From Nocardioides sp. (GTDB taxonomy: Bacteria; Actinomycetota; Actinomycetes; Propionibacteriales; Nocardioidaceae), in assembly GCF_004803405.1 (NCBI RefSeq), contig NZ_SSXI01000312.1, forward strand, positions 1 through 61,201: DNA of 61,201 bases, in the 5' to 3' direction. Position numbers and translations under genes: made by a program. Positions 1 to 9,454 of this stretch are shown here, one piece after another. How positions within the stretch are numbered: the first letter of the stretch is position 1; every line of letters begins with the position of its first letter. The notes below the pieces were generated by a model that was given only the letters and a program-made list of their open reading frames with translations, had not been told where the DNA came from and did no database searches.

Positions 1-1
1 C

Positions 2-163
2 CTCAAGACCCAGCACGAGCGCACCTCGGACGTGACGCCGTACCAACTTGACTGCACGGTCCCGACCCGCGCGGCAGGCTGGGGCCTACACGGATGCGAC
101 CGGCACCTGGTCAACATGAGACTGGCGGCAATCAGCAACGCGCTGAGGAACTCAACACGATGA
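2..163 (+). CDS. C-terminal end of an unidentified protein (cut by window edge)
   Basis: An open frame runs from the first bases to a TGA at 161-163 and gives 53 residues. It contains the stretch GWGLHGCDRHLVNMRLAAI near the end. It stops 10 bp before the SDR start and has the same strand and codon style, so it is probably the previous gene of the same operon. I do not recognise the family from this tail, and its start lies outside the window. Confidence 0.45.
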   Translation, partial: LKTQHERTSDVTPYQLDCTVPTRAAGWGLHGCDRHLVNMRLAAISNALRNSTR

Positions 164-173
164 GGGACCATCC

Positions 174-1064
174 ATGCACACAGACGACCGCCGGGCCGTC
201 GACCATCCCGACGACAAACACAACGCGACCATCGTGCTGACCGGAGCCACCACCGGGATCGGCCGCGCCACCGCAATGGCGCTCGCCGAACAGGCCGGCC
301 ATCTGATCCTCCATGGCCTGGAACGCGAGGACGACGTCGCGGACCTGCTGGGTGCGGTGCAGAGCACGATGCGTCCCGATACCCGGCTCAGCTATCTTCG
401 GGCGGACTACAGCGAGCTGGCGGAAGTGGAGAGGCTCGCCCGGCAGATCCGCGCGGCGACCGACCGCATCGACATCCTCATCAACAACGCCGCCCGGCCA
501 GGGCCGCCGACCCGGACGGTCAGCGGCGCTGGCCACGAGATCACTTTCCAGACCAACTACCTGGCCCCCGTGCTGCTGACGAGCAGGCTCATCGATCTGA
601 TCGGGGACGGCCGGCGGGGGCGGATCGTCAACGTCGCCTCGGCCACGCACCTTTCCGCGACGTTGCTCCTGGACGACCTCAACCTGGCCCACCACCCGTA
701 CTCGGCGTCGACCGCGTACGCGCACTCCAAGCTCGCGCTGGTCACCTACTCCTGCTGGCTTGCGGCACATCGGCCCAGCCGGTTACTGGACGTCGTCAGT
801 ATGCACCCCGGGGTCATCGCGACTCGTCTCCTACACGCCATGTTCTCCGTCGCCGGTGATCGGCCCGAGCACGCGGCGGCCAACCTCCGGTACGTGGCCT
901 CGCGCCGTGACGACAATGGCAGCTACTACGACGAACGCAACCCCGCGCCGCCCAACTCGCAGGCCGCCGACCGGGCACGGCAAGACCGCCTGCACGAGGT
1001 CACTTTCCAAGCTCTCCACATCTCCCCCCGAGCCCGCGTCACGCGCGAAAGGCAGCTACCGTGA
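174..1064 (+). CDS. SDR family NAD(P)-dependent oxidoreductase
   Basis: This 296-residue short-chain dehydrogenase/reductase has a Rossmann fold. The cofactor loop TGATTGIG is at residues 23-30, NNA at 104-106, a catalytic-type Ser near 156, and the YxxxK pair at Tyr182/Lys186. Length and the long C-terminal part resemble retinol-dehydrogenase-like SDRs that oxidise or reduce a hydroxyl/keto group; the substrate cannot be read from sequence. It lies 10 bp after the preceding frame and overlaps the start of the broken SnoaL gene by 4 bp, so the three were probably one operon. The start ATG at 174 follows a weak GAGGGA-type ribosome site. Confidence 0.85.
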   Translation: MHTDDRRAVDHPDDKHNATIVLTGATTGIGRATAMALAEQAGHLILHGLEREDDVADLLGAVQSTMRPDTRLSYLRADYSELAEVERLARQIRAATDRIDILINNAARPGPPTRTVSGAGHEITFQTNYLAPVLLTSRLIDLIGDGRRGRIVNVASATHLSATLLLDDLNLAHHPYSASTAYAHSKLALVTYSCWLAAHRPSRLLDVVSMHPGVIATRLLHAMFSVAGDRPEHAAANLRYVASRRDDNGSYYDERNPAPPNSQAADRARQDRLHEVTFQALHISPRARVTRERQLP

Positions 1065-1382
1065 TGAAGGCCAACCGCCAGATCGTCGCCGACTCCTTTG
1101 TCGCTTGGGCGGCCGGCACCGGATACATCACCGACATCTTTGCCCCTGACATGCGCTCGGAGATCTTCGGCAGGTCGGCCGTCCCCAAGGCCTACGACAA
1201 GCACCAAGCGGTCGGTCGAGGGGTGTTGCAGCCTTTCGGCGCCAGCTTCAGCCTTGGACAGGCCTTTCCGCCCCGTGAACATCCGCGCCGGCAATACCTA
1301 CGCCTGGTTCATGTCCCTGGAGGATGGCAAGGTCATCGACGGGACGGCGTTCTACGACCGCATCGCCTTCTACGAACTCTGA
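1061..1382 (+). pseudogene. SnoaL-like (NTF2 fold) protein, deleted and frameshifted
   Basis: The frame opening at 1061 (ATGATGAAG, ATGA overlap with the SDR) reads as the N-terminus of a SnoaL-like polyketide-cyclase/ketosteroid-isomerase-fold protein, with FAPDMRSEIFGRSAV, up to about 1255. The family C-terminus, NTYAWFMSLEDGKVIDGTAFYD, then appears in another frame and stops at 1382. The join lacks the middle strands (about 20 residues between VNIR and NTYAWF), so there is both a frameshift near 1258 and an internal deletion. The continuation of the first frame to 1942 is off-frame noise. Family assignment rests on pattern recognition of both halves. Confidence 0.7.
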
Positions 1383-1992
1383 GAGACCGTGAGCACCGCC
1401 GCCTGACGGGCTCGGCACAGCCTCCTGCCCGGCAAGCCGTTCTCAGCTTGCCCGGTCCAGCCAGTGGCCGTCCTGTCCACCGCCGGCGAGACCGGCTGGT
1501 CGAGCGAGCTGAGGACGGTGAGCGCCTCAACGCCGACCAGGAACGGTGTTCCGCCGGGTCGCGCCGAGACCACGGCGTAGCCGAGGGAACAGGTGCTGCC
1601 CTGCGGCGTAGGGCAGTTGAACGTTGGCCCGCATGCTGGGCGGGAACGCTCGGCAGGGCTCGGCCAGCCGGACACTGCTCATGGCAGACTAGGGACACTA
1701 CGGATACGAGCACGGACAGACAGCGGGATCCTGTCTCTTATGCCTACGCATTCCCATTTTGTGTCCGAGCCACGCAGCAGGCCCGCTTCCTGCCCTCGCT
1801 TGGCGCAGATGCATACGATCGGTTCGATCATCAGACCGAGTTGCCGGTCGGGTGCCGCAGATTAGCGTGCACGGCTCTTGTAGGCGCATGTCGGGTACCG
1901 GTATTCCTGATGCCGGCAGCAACATCGAGGTCGGCGAGTTGATCATGCATGCGCTGATGTGAACGACGTTTGAGGGGGAGTTGGGAGCGACG
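1383..1992. other. 610 bp without a supportable gene
   Basis: Both strands are open for 70-125 codons in places, as expected at this GC content. None starts with a clear ribosome site or shows a family motif. The minus-strand frame around 1370-1675 contains GYAVVSARPGGTPFLVGVEAL, which could be a gene relic, but I cannot name it. The last 20 bases hold the ribosome site of the XRE gene. Confidence 0.4.
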
Positions 1993-2307
1993 ATGGCTGA
2001 CGGCACGACTGTCGAGCTGGACTACCGATGGCATCTGCGGAAGGTCATGGCGAATCGCGGCATGTTCGCCACCGCAGATCTGCGGCCGCTGCTGGTCGAG
2101 CGCGGTGTCGAGTTGTCGCACAGCCAGGTGTATCGGCTGGTAGCAGAGCGACCGGAGCGGCTTAGCCTCCGCACGTTGATGGCCTTGCTGGACATCCTGG
2201 ACTGCGCCATCACCGACCTGATCGAACCGCTGTCGGCGCGCGGCGCGCGGCACACAGGAAGGGCCATGGACGGCGGCGAAGCTGGGACGGAGTCTCCGGA
2301 GCGGTGA
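1993..2307 (+). CDS. XRE/Cro-type helix-turn-helix protein, partner of a three-recombinase transposon
   Basis: This is a 104-residue protein. The HTH core lies around residues 15-75 and includes SHSQVYRLVAERPERLSLRTLMALLDILDC, followed by DLIEPL. From family knowledge, this exact type of small HTH protein accompanies actinobacterial transposons that encode three tyrosine recombinases, probably as their regulator. Here no recombinase precedes it, so it looks like an orphan left by an element that has otherwise gone. The ATG at 1993 is preferred over a TTG at 1981 because GGGAG sits 6 nt upstream of it. The zinc-ribbon member of such a recombinase trio occurs at the other end of the window. Confidence 0.75.
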   Translation: MADGTTVELDYRWHLRKVMANRGMFATADLRPLLVERGVELSHSQVYRLVAERPERLSLRTLMALLDILDCAITDLIEPLSARGARHTGRAMDGGEAGTESPER

Positions 2308-2339
2308 GCGCCGGTAGGGGGAGAGACGCGGGTCGGCTA

Positions 2340-2519
2340 CGGGCCCGGGCCCGCGCCCGCTCTCTGTTCGTGCACGCAAACACCGTCGTGAAGCGGCTGG
2401 AGCGTGTCGCCGACGTGCTCGGCGACGACTGGCAGGCCGAACCGAACGCCACGCGATTCCGGGTCGCACTGTTGCTCCGCAACTACGCCGACGGATCCCC
2501 GATCTGCGACGCAGACTGA
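2340..2519 (+). pseudogene. 3' remnant of a PucR/CdaR-type regulator
   Basis: About 55 codons encode the C-terminal HTH (HTH_30-like) of a PucR/CdaR activator: SLFVHANTVVKRLERV, then DVLGDDWQ and PNATRFRVALLL. It matches the last part of the intact regulator ending at 22140 residue for residue at most positions, but the DNA differs at many third positions. It is therefore an old paralogue, not a recent duplication. The rest of the gene is missing, and the upstream part of this frame is low-complexity Arg/Ala. A GTG at 2304 could start translation, but a functional product is unlikely. Confidence 0.7.
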
Positions 2520-2824
2520 CGGGCACTGCCTCCTAAGGACCGCTGGGCCTCCCTACGACAGCGACGGCCCCCGCCCGAGGTCGCTCAGCCAGTCTGCGGC
2601 CCTTGCCCTTTTCGCCTGTGCTCTGAGTGTGTCCACGCCGGCCGCAGCGCTGCGGAGGACGCGAACCGCATCGTCACGCAAGGTTTCGACGTGGTGGGAG
2701 CGGCTCAGTCCGGATGGACGGTCCAGCCCGACCCGCAAGGGCCGGTGTGATGGTCATGGTCGAGCCCGGGGCTCAGGCCGACGGCCGAGAAAATCGATGC
2801 GGGCCGCCCTTGTGCGGCGGTGAC
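2520..2824. other. Intergenic, about 305 bp
   Basis: This lies between the PucR scrap and the stop of the LtrA-family gene. A 61-codon minus-strand frame (TTG start, 2553-2738) is open and has GC-rich third positions, but no ribosome site or recognisable motif. I do not call it a gene. Confidence 0.35.
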
Positions 2825-4102
2825 TTAGGAATGCGCCTCGATCCTCTCCAAGATCACCGCGACATGCCGGTGGCCGACCAGTTCGAATCCGACGACGGTG
2901 ACGACCGGAGCGAGCATGACCATCAGGAAGCACACAGAGAGTGCAACGCCCACGGCGGAGAGTGCCACCGCGGCGCCGAGGACGAGAGCCGTACTGGCCA
3001 TGAGTGCGAGGTGGAACGGGTCGCCCTCGCGCACCAGGGCGGTGTGCAGGCCGTAGAGGCAGATCACGAACACCCCTACCGGGAGTGCGACGCTGACCAC
3101 AACCGAGGTCGCTCCGATGTGTGTCTCGCCCTCGATGAAATATGCGGCGACGTGCAGGCCAGCCCCTGTTGCGGCAAGCGCCGCCAGCAGGGGGATGTGG
3201 AGGTATCCCCACGCCATGGCGCGGTTCCGGCGGCGTCTCAGGACACGCGCGGCGGGCACGATGAAGTACATCCACCAAAGACCAAAGGTCAGGCCCGTCC
3301 CTGCAATCGCGATCAGCACGGCATCAGTGCTCCAGCCGGTCTCGTCGACGACCGCCGAAAGGGAAGCCACCGTCCCGATGACGCCCTCGCCCAGCGTGAT
3401 GATGGTGAGGAGGCCGTACCGCTCGGCGATGTGGCTCGGGTGCCACGGCGTGCCACCCCGTCGACTCTGGGCGAACAACGGGGTCGCGAGCTCGAAGAGG
3501 ATCAGTGCGAGGGCGACGACGGTTGCCGCTCCCAGTGGCGGCTGGACGACTGCGAGTGTCACCCACCCAGCCTGGGCGAGCGAGATCCCAACGGCATACG
3601 CAATACACGCGTCACGGTGCCTCGAGCCCTCCCGCGCGGCCCGCAGCCACTGCAGCACCATCGCGACTCGCATGACCACGTAGCCGGCGACCATGACCTC
3701 GTTTCCGAGGTGCTGGCCACTGTCGACGGCGTGAAACATCTGCGGAAGGCCCAACGCCAGGACGACGACGCCGGCCATCTGCATCATGGTGAGAAGTCGG
3801 AAGACCCAATCCTGGGTGTCGAACGCTGAGGCGAACCACGAGTAACTGATCCATGCCCAGACGATCGCGAAGCAGGCGAAGGCGAAAGCGAACAGACCCG
3901 ACCCGTAGTGTCCCTCGGCGTACAGGTGCGCGAACTGCTCGCCAGCGATTCCGAACGCGACGACGAACGTCAGGTCGAAGAGGAGCTCCAGCGGTGTGGC
4001 CTGACGATGCTCCGCGTCCGGATCCCGACCAACCATAGGCACCATCCGGTGGCCTAACGAGCGGAAGCGACCCTCGTTCTCCTGTCCAACCATGTCGGTC
4101 AT
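2825..4102 (-). CDS. Low temperature requirement A (LtrA) family membrane protein
   Basis: The protein is about 425 residues with many hydrophobic segments spread over the whole length. Near the N-terminus it has the family signature TPLELLFDLTFVVAFG, followed by EQFAH and a W-rich helix (WAWISYSWFASAFDTQDWVF). This identifies the LtrA family of polytopic membrane proteins, whose biochemical function is unsettled. The ATG at 4102 is chosen over a 5' extension to 4222 whose extra 40 residues are Arg/Pro-rich and unlike the family; an ATG at 4093 is also possible. It is on the same strand as the catabolic run but separated from the transporter by about 255 bp, so it may be only loosely linked. 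Confidence 0.85.
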   Translation of the reverse strand: MTDMVGQENEGRFRSLGHRMVPMVGRDPDAEHRQATPLELLFDLTFVVAFGIAGEQFAHLYAEGHYGSGLFAFAFACFAIVWAWISYSWFASAFDTQDWVFRLLTMMQMAGVVVLALGLPQMFHAVDSGQHLGNEVMVAGYVVMRVAMVLQWLRAAREGSRHRDACIAYAVGISLAQAGWVTLAVVQPPLGAATVVALALILFELATPLFAQSRRGGTPWHPSHIAERYGLLTIITLGEGVIGTVASLSAVVDETGWSTDAVLIAIAGTGLTFGLWWMYFIVPAARVLRRRRNRAMAWGYLHIPLLAALAATGAGLHVAAYFIEGETHIGATSVVVSVALPVGVFVICLYGLHTALVREGDPFHLALMASTALVLGAAVALSAVGVALSVCFLMVMLAPVVTVVGFELVGHRHVAVILERIEAHS

Positions 4103-4357
4103 TCTCTCAGCGATGGCCGTCGGGCCGTACACCCACGGGCCGGTCCAAGACGGGCTGTCGGACCGAAGTCGCCGGTGACATCGCGGCGCGGCACGGAGGG
4201 CTCGAACCCGAAGTGCTATCAACGGCTCCTCAACAAGAGTGCGCTAGCTCATCTGACGTCACCCAACGTGACTCGAAGCGGAGTGGCATGGCGGCCAACC
4301 GCGCGCTCGCCGCCGCCATCGCCGGGATGGCGGCGGCGAAGTCGGGCAGGGATCTGA

Positions 4358-5719
4358 TCAGGCGGGAGTCGTCCAGCTGGGCAAGCCAGCCGGCGCCGTC
4401 GTCGGAGCCTCACTGCCGTCGTGCAAAGTGGACCGGTCCGCGGTCTCCCGCAGGGCCAAGGTGCTGAGGATGCCCACCACGGCCAGGAAGGTGATCATGC
4501 CGCCGATCGCGATGCTGCCGAAGGACGCGGCCAGGATCGGCGCGACGAGGGGCGGAAGGGCACCGCCAATGATACCGCCCAGGTTGTATCCCGTGCCGGC
4601 CCCGGTGTAGCGGTACCGGGTGGCGAAGAGCTCGGGCAGGAACGCACCGACGGGGCCGTAGGACAGGCCGTAGAGCGCGAGCGTGCCGGTGAGGCCGATC
4701 CCGAAGGCGACCGCGCTACCGGTGTCCAGCAGCGGGAAGAGGAGCAGGGACCACACGACTGCGATGGCGTAGGTGGAGACGATGATGCGCTTGCGACCGT
4801 AGCGGTCCGACAGCTTCCCGCCGAGCAGGACGAAGCCGGTGGTGAGCAAGGCAGCGACGATGCCGAAGGCGAGGATGGTCGTGCGCTCCAGGCCCGCCGA
4901 CTCGGTCCCGTAGGAGGTCAGATATGCGGCACCCATGTAGAAGAGGGCGAACTGCACGCCCATGAGACCTGCGGCAAGCAGGACCTCGCGCCACTGGTCA
5001 CGCAGGACTCCGGCGAACGGGGACCCCGACTGGACGGCCCGACCCTTAGTCTGCTCGGCCTTGAAGACCGGCGTCTCGTCGATGGTGCCGCGGACCCACA
5101 GACCAACGAACACGAGGATCGCGCTGGCGATGAACGGGATGCGCCAGCCGTAGGAGAGGAAGGCGCCGTCGCTGTTGCCGAGGATGAGGTCCGTCACGAG
5201 GAACGTCGCACTGGAGAGCGCGAATCCGAGCGCTCCGCCAAGCTGCGGGAAGACGGCGTAGAAGCCGCGCTTGCCGGCCGGTGCGTACTCCGCCGTCAGC
5301 AGGTTGGCCCCCGCCCATTCGCCGCCCACGGCCAGGCCCTGCATGAAGCGCAGGATGACCAGGATGATCGGCGCGGCGACCCCGATGGTGTCTGCCGTGG
5401 GCAGCAGCCCCACAGCGACAGTGGCGGCGCCCATGAGCAGCAGGGTGGAAATCAACGTGCGCTTACGACCGATGATGTCGCCGTAGTGCCCGAACAAGAT
5501 CGCGCCGAGGGGCCGGGCCACGAAGGCCACAGCGAACGTCGCGAATGAAGCAACGGTTCCGGCCGTATTGCCCAGGGCGGGGAAAAACACGGTGGGGAAG
5601 ACGAGGGCGGCGGCGGTGCCGTAGATGAAGAAGTCGTAGTACTCGATGGTGGTTCCGATGCAGCCCGCTGTGGCCACGCGTCTCATCGAGTTCCGGTCGG
5701 TCGGGGTGGTCGTGCTCAT
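4358..5719 (-). CDS. MFS transporter, metabolite:H+ symporter (MHS) family
   Basis: A 453-residue protein with 12 predicted membrane helices. The N-terminal GTTIEYYDFFIYGTAAALVF and the loop GHYGDIIGRKRTL are typical of the MHS branch of the major facilitator superfamily (relatives of ShiA and ProP). The sequence RFMQGLAVGGEWAGA in the fourth-fifth helix region is another signature. Members import organic acids, betaines or aromatic acids with protons. Its place at the distal end of the catabolic run suggests uptake of the substrate or an acidic intermediate. GAGAGGG precedes the ATG, and a 141-bp gap to the aldehyde dehydrogenase could hold its own promoter. Confidence 0.9.
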   Translation of the reverse strand: MSTTTPTDRNSMRRVATAGCIGTTIEYYDFFIYGTAAALVFPTVFFPALGNTAGTVASFATFAVAFVARPLGAILFGHYGDIIGRKRTLISTLLLMGAATVAVGLLPTADTIGVAAPIILVILRFMQGLAVGGEWAGANLLTAEYAPAGKRGFYAVFPQLGGALGFALSSATFLVTDLILGNSDGAFLSYGWRIPFIASAILVFVGLWVRGTIDETPVFKAEQTKGRAVQSGSPFAGVLRDQWREVLLAAGLMGVQFALFYMGAAYLTSYGTESAGLERTTILAFGIVAALLTTGFVLLGGKLSDRYGRKRIIVSTYAIAVVWSLLLFPLLDTGSAVAFGIGLTGTLALYGLSYGPVGAFLPELFATRYRYTGAGTGYNLGGIIGGALPPLVAPILAASFGSIAIGGMITFLAVVGILSTLALRETADRSTLHDGSEAPTTAPAGLPSWTTPA

Positions 5720-5860
5720 GGTCGTGCCCTCTCAAACGATCTGTGTTGCCACGTGGGTCGCGGCGTTGGGTCAAGAGTGGAACCGAATCGCGGTGTGGCC
5801 TACGTCACAACCTGACACCGCTGGATGCCGATCGGTGGGGAAAGTCACTACTCGGCATCG

Positions 5861-7300
5861 TCACCAAGCCACCGACAGGTACGAGATCTCGAGGTACTCC
5901 GAGATGCCCTCGCGCCCGCCCTCGCGGCCGAGGCCGGACTGCTTCATCCCGCCGAAGGGGGCGGCAGCGTCGGAGACCAGTCCACGGTTGATGCCGATCA
6001 TGCCGCTCTCGATCTGCTCCGCGACCCTCAGCGCCGACGGCAAGGAGGCGTAGACGTAGGCGGCCAGCCCCGCCTCGGTGTTGTTCGCCAGCACGACAGC
6101 CTCGTCCTCGTCGTCAACGACGACGATCGGGGCGACAGGCCCGAAGACCTCCTGGTCGAGGATGGGGTTGTCAGCCGCGACATCAGTCAAGACGGTGGCG
6201 GGGTGGAAGTACCCGACGCCGGGGGCGTCTACTGGCAGCAGGCTGCCTGCCCCGTGGTCGAGCGCCGCGTTGACTTTCTCCTGGATGCCAGCGACGGCGC
6301 GTGCGGTGATCATGGGGCCGAGCTGGGTTTCGGCGTCTAGGGCCGAACCGATTCGCACACTCTTCATGCGTGCAGCGAGCTTCTCGGTGAAGGCGTCGGC
6401 GAGCGAGCGGTGGACGATGAACCGGTTGGCGGCGGTGCAGGCCTGCCCTCCGTTGCGCATCTTGGCAAGCATGGCTCCGTCGACGGCGTCGTTGACGTCG
6501 GCGCCGGGCAGCACAAGGAACGGGGCGTTGCCGCCGAGCTCCATGGAGGTTCTGGTCACATTCGATGCTGCAAGTCGCAGGAGGTTGCGCCCTACTGCAG
6601 TGGATCCGGTGAAGGACAGCTTGCGAATCCGAGGATCGCCCAACGCGGCCTCTACTGTCGGGCCGGGTTGGTCGGTGGGGACGACGTTGACCACACCAGG
6701 CGGGGTGCCAGCGGTTGCGAGGATCTCTGCCACCATGAGAGCGGTGAGCGGGGTCTCGGCTGCTGGCTTGAGCACGACGGTGCAGCCTGCGGCTAGTGCG
6801 GGCGCGATCTTGCGCGTGGCCATGGCAGCGGGAAAGTTCCAAGGCGTCACGAGCAGCGCGGGCCCGACTGGGCGCTGACTGGTGAGGATTCGGGTGGCAC
6901 CCGCCGGGCTGGTGCGGAACTCGCCGCCGAGGTGGGCGGCCTGCTCGCTGAACCAGCGGAAGAACTCGGCCGCGTAGGCGACTTCGCCTTCGGCGTCGCC
7001 GCGGGTCTTGCCCATCTCCAGGGACATCACCAGCGCGAGGTCGTCGGCCCGCTCGATCATGAGCTCATAGGATCGTCGCAGGATCTCGGCACGCTGCCGG
7101 GGTGCGGTGGCGGCCCATGTTGGCTGGGTCGCGTGCGCGGCCCCGACGGCGGACATCATGTCGGTCACGTCGGCGTTGGCGACGTCGGTGAGAATTTCGC
7201 CCGTAGACGGGTTCATGACCGGGATTCGGTCGGCGCCCGGTCGGTGCTCGCCGCCGATCCACAGGTCGCGGTGGGGAACGAGGTCGTTGATGGCAGTCAT
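5861..7300 (-). CDS. NAD(P)-dependent aldehyde dehydrogenase, succinate-semialdehyde dehydrogenase-like
   Basis: A 479-residue cytosolic aldehyde dehydrogenase, full length for the family. It has the cofactor motif TPWNFPAAM (residues 152-160), FTGSTAVG (230-237), the general base in MELGGNAP (Glu254) and the catalytic nucleophile in NGGQACTAANRF (Cys288). The PWNFP motif and length place it among succinate-semialdehyde/aliphatic aldehyde dehydrogenases. Its ATG at 7300 overlaps the stop of the LLM gene by 4 bp, indicating translational coupling. It probably oxidises an aldehyde intermediate of the same pathway to an acid; the exact substrate is unknown. Confidence 0.9.
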   Translation of the reverse strand: MTAINDLVPHRDLWIGGEHRPGADRIPVMNPSTGEILTDVANADVTDMMSAVGAAHATQPTWAATAPRQRAEILRRSYELMIERADDLALVMSLEMGKTRGDAEGEVAYAAEFFRWFSEQAAHLGGEFRTSPAGATRILTSQRPVGPALLVTPWNFPAAMATRKIAPALAAGCTVVLKPAAETPLTALMVAEILATAGTPPGVVNVVPTDQPGPTVEAALGDPRIRKLSFTGSTAVGRNLLRLAASNVTRTSMELGGNAPFLVLPGADVNDAVDGAMLAKMRNGGQACTAANRFIVHRSLADAFTEKLAARMKSVRIGSALDAETQLGPMITARAVAGIQEKVNAALDHGAGSLLPVDAPGVGYFHPATVLTDVAADNPILDQEVFGPVAPIVVVDDEDEAVVLANNTEAGLAAYVYASLPSALRVAEQIESGMIGINRGLVSDAAAPFGGMKQSGLGREGGREGISEYLEISYLSVAW

Positions 7301-8313
7301 GGGCGTGAGCTCCTCGCGCGTGCTTTGGTCAGGCTGAGGGCGGCCGCGAAGGTCGAGGTACCCGAGGCGATGAGATGGATGATCGGGATCTGGATGCCGG
7401 CGGCGCGGTAACGGTCGAGATGCTCCACGCACTGCTCGGGCGAGCCGCTGACGACCAGCTCGTCGACGACGCCCTCCGGAATCGAGTCCACGGCCACCCG
7501 ACGGTCTCCGGCCTCCCAGTGGTGCCACATCCGGGCGAGAGGCTCGGTGCGGCCGGCCCACTCGTGGAAGGCGCGGTAGGCGGGCGTGGTGGCGTACCAG
7601 GCGATCTGGCGGCGGGCGGTTGCGAGGACATGATCGCGGTCCGTCGAGGGGCACACGAAGAGTCGCGCGCCTAGGCATGCGTGGGACCCGGCAATTTCCT
7701 GGATACGTGGCACGTCGTCGACGGAGGCCCAGCTGAGCAGAGCGCCGTCCGTCTCGCTGCCGGCGAGTTTGAGCATGCCTGGGCGCAGGGCTGCGAGCAG
7801 CATCTTGGGTGGGTGTGCTGGCGGGCGCTCGAGCTGGAAGCCGCGTACCGAGAAGGTGCGGTAGTTCTCGGTGACCTTCTCCCCCGCTAGTGCCGCTTTC
7901 AGGAAGCGCACGGTGTCCTTGATGCGGTGGTAGGGGTCCTCGTAGGACTGCCCGTTCCAGTTCTGCACAATGGGGGGTGTGGAAGCTCCCAGTCCGAGGG
8001 TGAACCGGTCGCCGTAGAGCTCTGCCATGGCGGCGGCATGTCCGGCCAGGGTGGCCGCCCCTCGAGTGAAGACGGGCACGATGGCGGTGCCGACGTGTAC
8101 GTCGCTGAGGGTGGTGGCGGCCATGGCAAGGGGTGTGAACGCGTCCCATCCGCGTGCCTCGAGCGTCCAGAAGTCGGTGCATCCCTCGTCGGCCAGTTGA
8201 CGGTACTGGTCGATCTGGGTGACCAGTGGTTCGTCCGTGAAGGGCAGGCTGACGCCCCACCGGTCACCGGGATCCGGCACCGGTGCTGGTGCGTGCAGAG
8301 GCGAGGAGGTCAT
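7297..8313 (-). CDS. LLM class flavin-dependent oxidoreductase
   Basis: A 338-residue protein of the bacterial luciferase-like fold (TIM barrel). Recognisable segments are [57 protein letters not shown] and [22 protein letters not shown]. These proteins use F420 or FMN to oxidise alcohols, reduce double bonds or insert oxygen. The glycine-rich region and the actinobacterial setting favour F420, but that is inference. It is coupled to the aldehyde dehydrogenase (4-bp overlap) and to the acyl-CoA dehydrogenase upstream (4-bp overlap), so it belongs to the catabolic operon. Confidence 0.88.
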   Translation of the reverse strand: MTSSPLHAPAPVPDPGDRWGVSLPFTDEPLVTQIDQYRQLADEGCTDFWTLEARGWDAFTPLAMAATTLSDVHVGTAIVPVFTRGAATLAGHAAAMAELYGDRFTLGLGASTPPIVQNWNGQSYEDPYHRIKDTVRFLKAALAGEKVTENYRTFSVRGFQLERPPAHPPKMLLAALRPGMLKLAGSETDGALLSWASVDDVPRIQEIAGSHACLGARLFVCPSTDRDHVLATARRQIAWYATTPAYRAFHEWAGRTEPLARMWHHWEAGDRRVAVDSIPEGVVDELVVSGSPEQCVEHLDRYRAAGIQIPIIHLIASGTSTFAAALSLTKARARSSRP

Positions 8314-9449
8314 CGGTAGCTGCGGCCGATCACGTGCCGCTGGATCTGGTTGGTGCCCTCGAAGATCTGCATGATCTTCGCCTCTCGCATGAGCCGCTCC
8401 ACGGGATAGTCCTTGGTGTAGCCGGCCCCTCCCAAGACCTGCACGGCGTCGGTAGTGACTCCCATGGCGGCGTCTGAGGCGAAGAGCTTCGCCTCGGCGG
8501 CCAGTCTGGTGTAGGGCACGCCGCGGTCCTTGCGGCGTGCGGCGTCCAAATAGAGCGCTCGGGCTGCCGAGGTGCGGGCGGACATGTCTGCCAGCAAGAA
8601 GGAGACGCCCTGGAAGTCGATGATGGGCTGGCCGAACTGCTCGCGGGTGCGGGCGTACTCCGCGGCCTGGTCGAGAGCGGCCTGGGCGAGACCCGTGGAC
8701 ACAGCGGCGATGCAGAGGCGGCCGGTGTCCAGCGCGTCGAGTGCCATGGAGAGACCCTTGCCCTCGGCGCCAATGCGTCGGTCCGCGGCGACGCGGACGT
8801 GGTCAAACTGGACTTGGGAGGTGCGGGATCCGGTGAGGCCCATCTTCTTCTCGGGAAGTGCGGCAGTGAGGCCGGGGGCGTCGCCGGGCACGAGGAAGCA
8901 GCTGATGCCGCGGGCGCCGTCGTCGGAGGTGCGGGCCATGACGGTGTAGAAGTCGGCGTCGCCGCCATGGGTGATCCAGGCCTTGGTGCCGGAGATGACG
9001 TAGTCGTCGCCGTCACGGGTTGCGGTCGTCTTCATCGAACCGGGGTCCGAGCCGGCTTCAGGCTCGGATAGGCAAAAGCCGCCGAGGAGGTCGCCGCCGA
9101 TGAGGTCGGGCAGCCAGCGCTTGCGCTGTTCGTCGGTGCCCCACTTCCACAGCGGGTGGACGCTGGCCCAGTGGACGGTGACGGCGACCCCGACGGTCGC
9201 CCAGGTGCGCGCGAGTTCTTCGACGACCTGGAGGGCGACCTCGTCGTCCATCGCGGATCCGCCGTACGCCTCGTCGTGCGGCAGGGAGAGGACGCCGAGA
9301 GCGCCCAGCTTGCCGATCACTTCGCGGGGGAACGTGCCGCTCTCCTCGTTCTCGGCGACATGCGGGGCCATCTCGCTGGCTGCGAATCGAGAGATGGTTT
9401 CGAGCATGTCTTCGTCCTCGCGGGACGGCAGCAGTCGGGTCATGGTCAT
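8310..9449 (-). CDS. Acyl-CoA dehydrogenase
   Basis: A 379-residue FAD flavoprotein, normal size for the family. The N-terminal helical domain is followed by the middle-domain signature [17 protein letters not shown] and [11 protein letters not shown]. The C-terminal catalytic segment [11 protein letters not shown] has the likely base Glu364. It introduces the alpha-beta double bond of an acyl-CoA, feeding the enoyl-CoA hydratase of the same cluster. The start is the ATG at 9449 with GAGGTG 7 nt upstream; the open frame extends further 5' but only in sequence that belongs to the thioesterase gene in another frame. Confidence 0.92.
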   Translation of the reverse strand: MTMTRLLPSREDEDMLETISRFAASEMAPHVAENEESGTFPREVIGKLGALGVLSLPHDEAYGGSAMDDEVALQVVEELARTWATVGVAVTVHWASVHPLWKWGTDEQRKRWLPDLIGGDLLGGFCLSEPEAGSDPGSMKTTATRDGDDYVISGTKAWITHGGDADFYTVMARTSDDGARGISCFLVPGDAPGLTAALPEKKMGLTGSRTSQVQFDHVRVAADRRIGAEGKGLSMALDALDTGRLCIAAVSTGLAQAALDQAAEYARTREQFGQPIIDFQGVSFLLADMSARTSAARALYLDAARRKDRGVPYTRLAAEAKLFASDAAMGVTTDAVQVLGGAGYTKDYPVERLMREAKIMQIFEGTNQIQRHVIGRSYR

Positions 9450-9454
9450 CGCGA

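Noticed and set aside
2553..2738. 61-codon minus-strand frame next to the PucR scrap
   Set aside because: TTG start without a ribosome site, no homology pattern, and the region lies between remnants.
4180..4262. A tRNA-like T-arm on the minus strand (gggttcgagccc near 4203)
   Set aside because: The T-stem pairs poorly and no matching acceptor, D-arm or anticodon stem could be built from the neighbouring bases.
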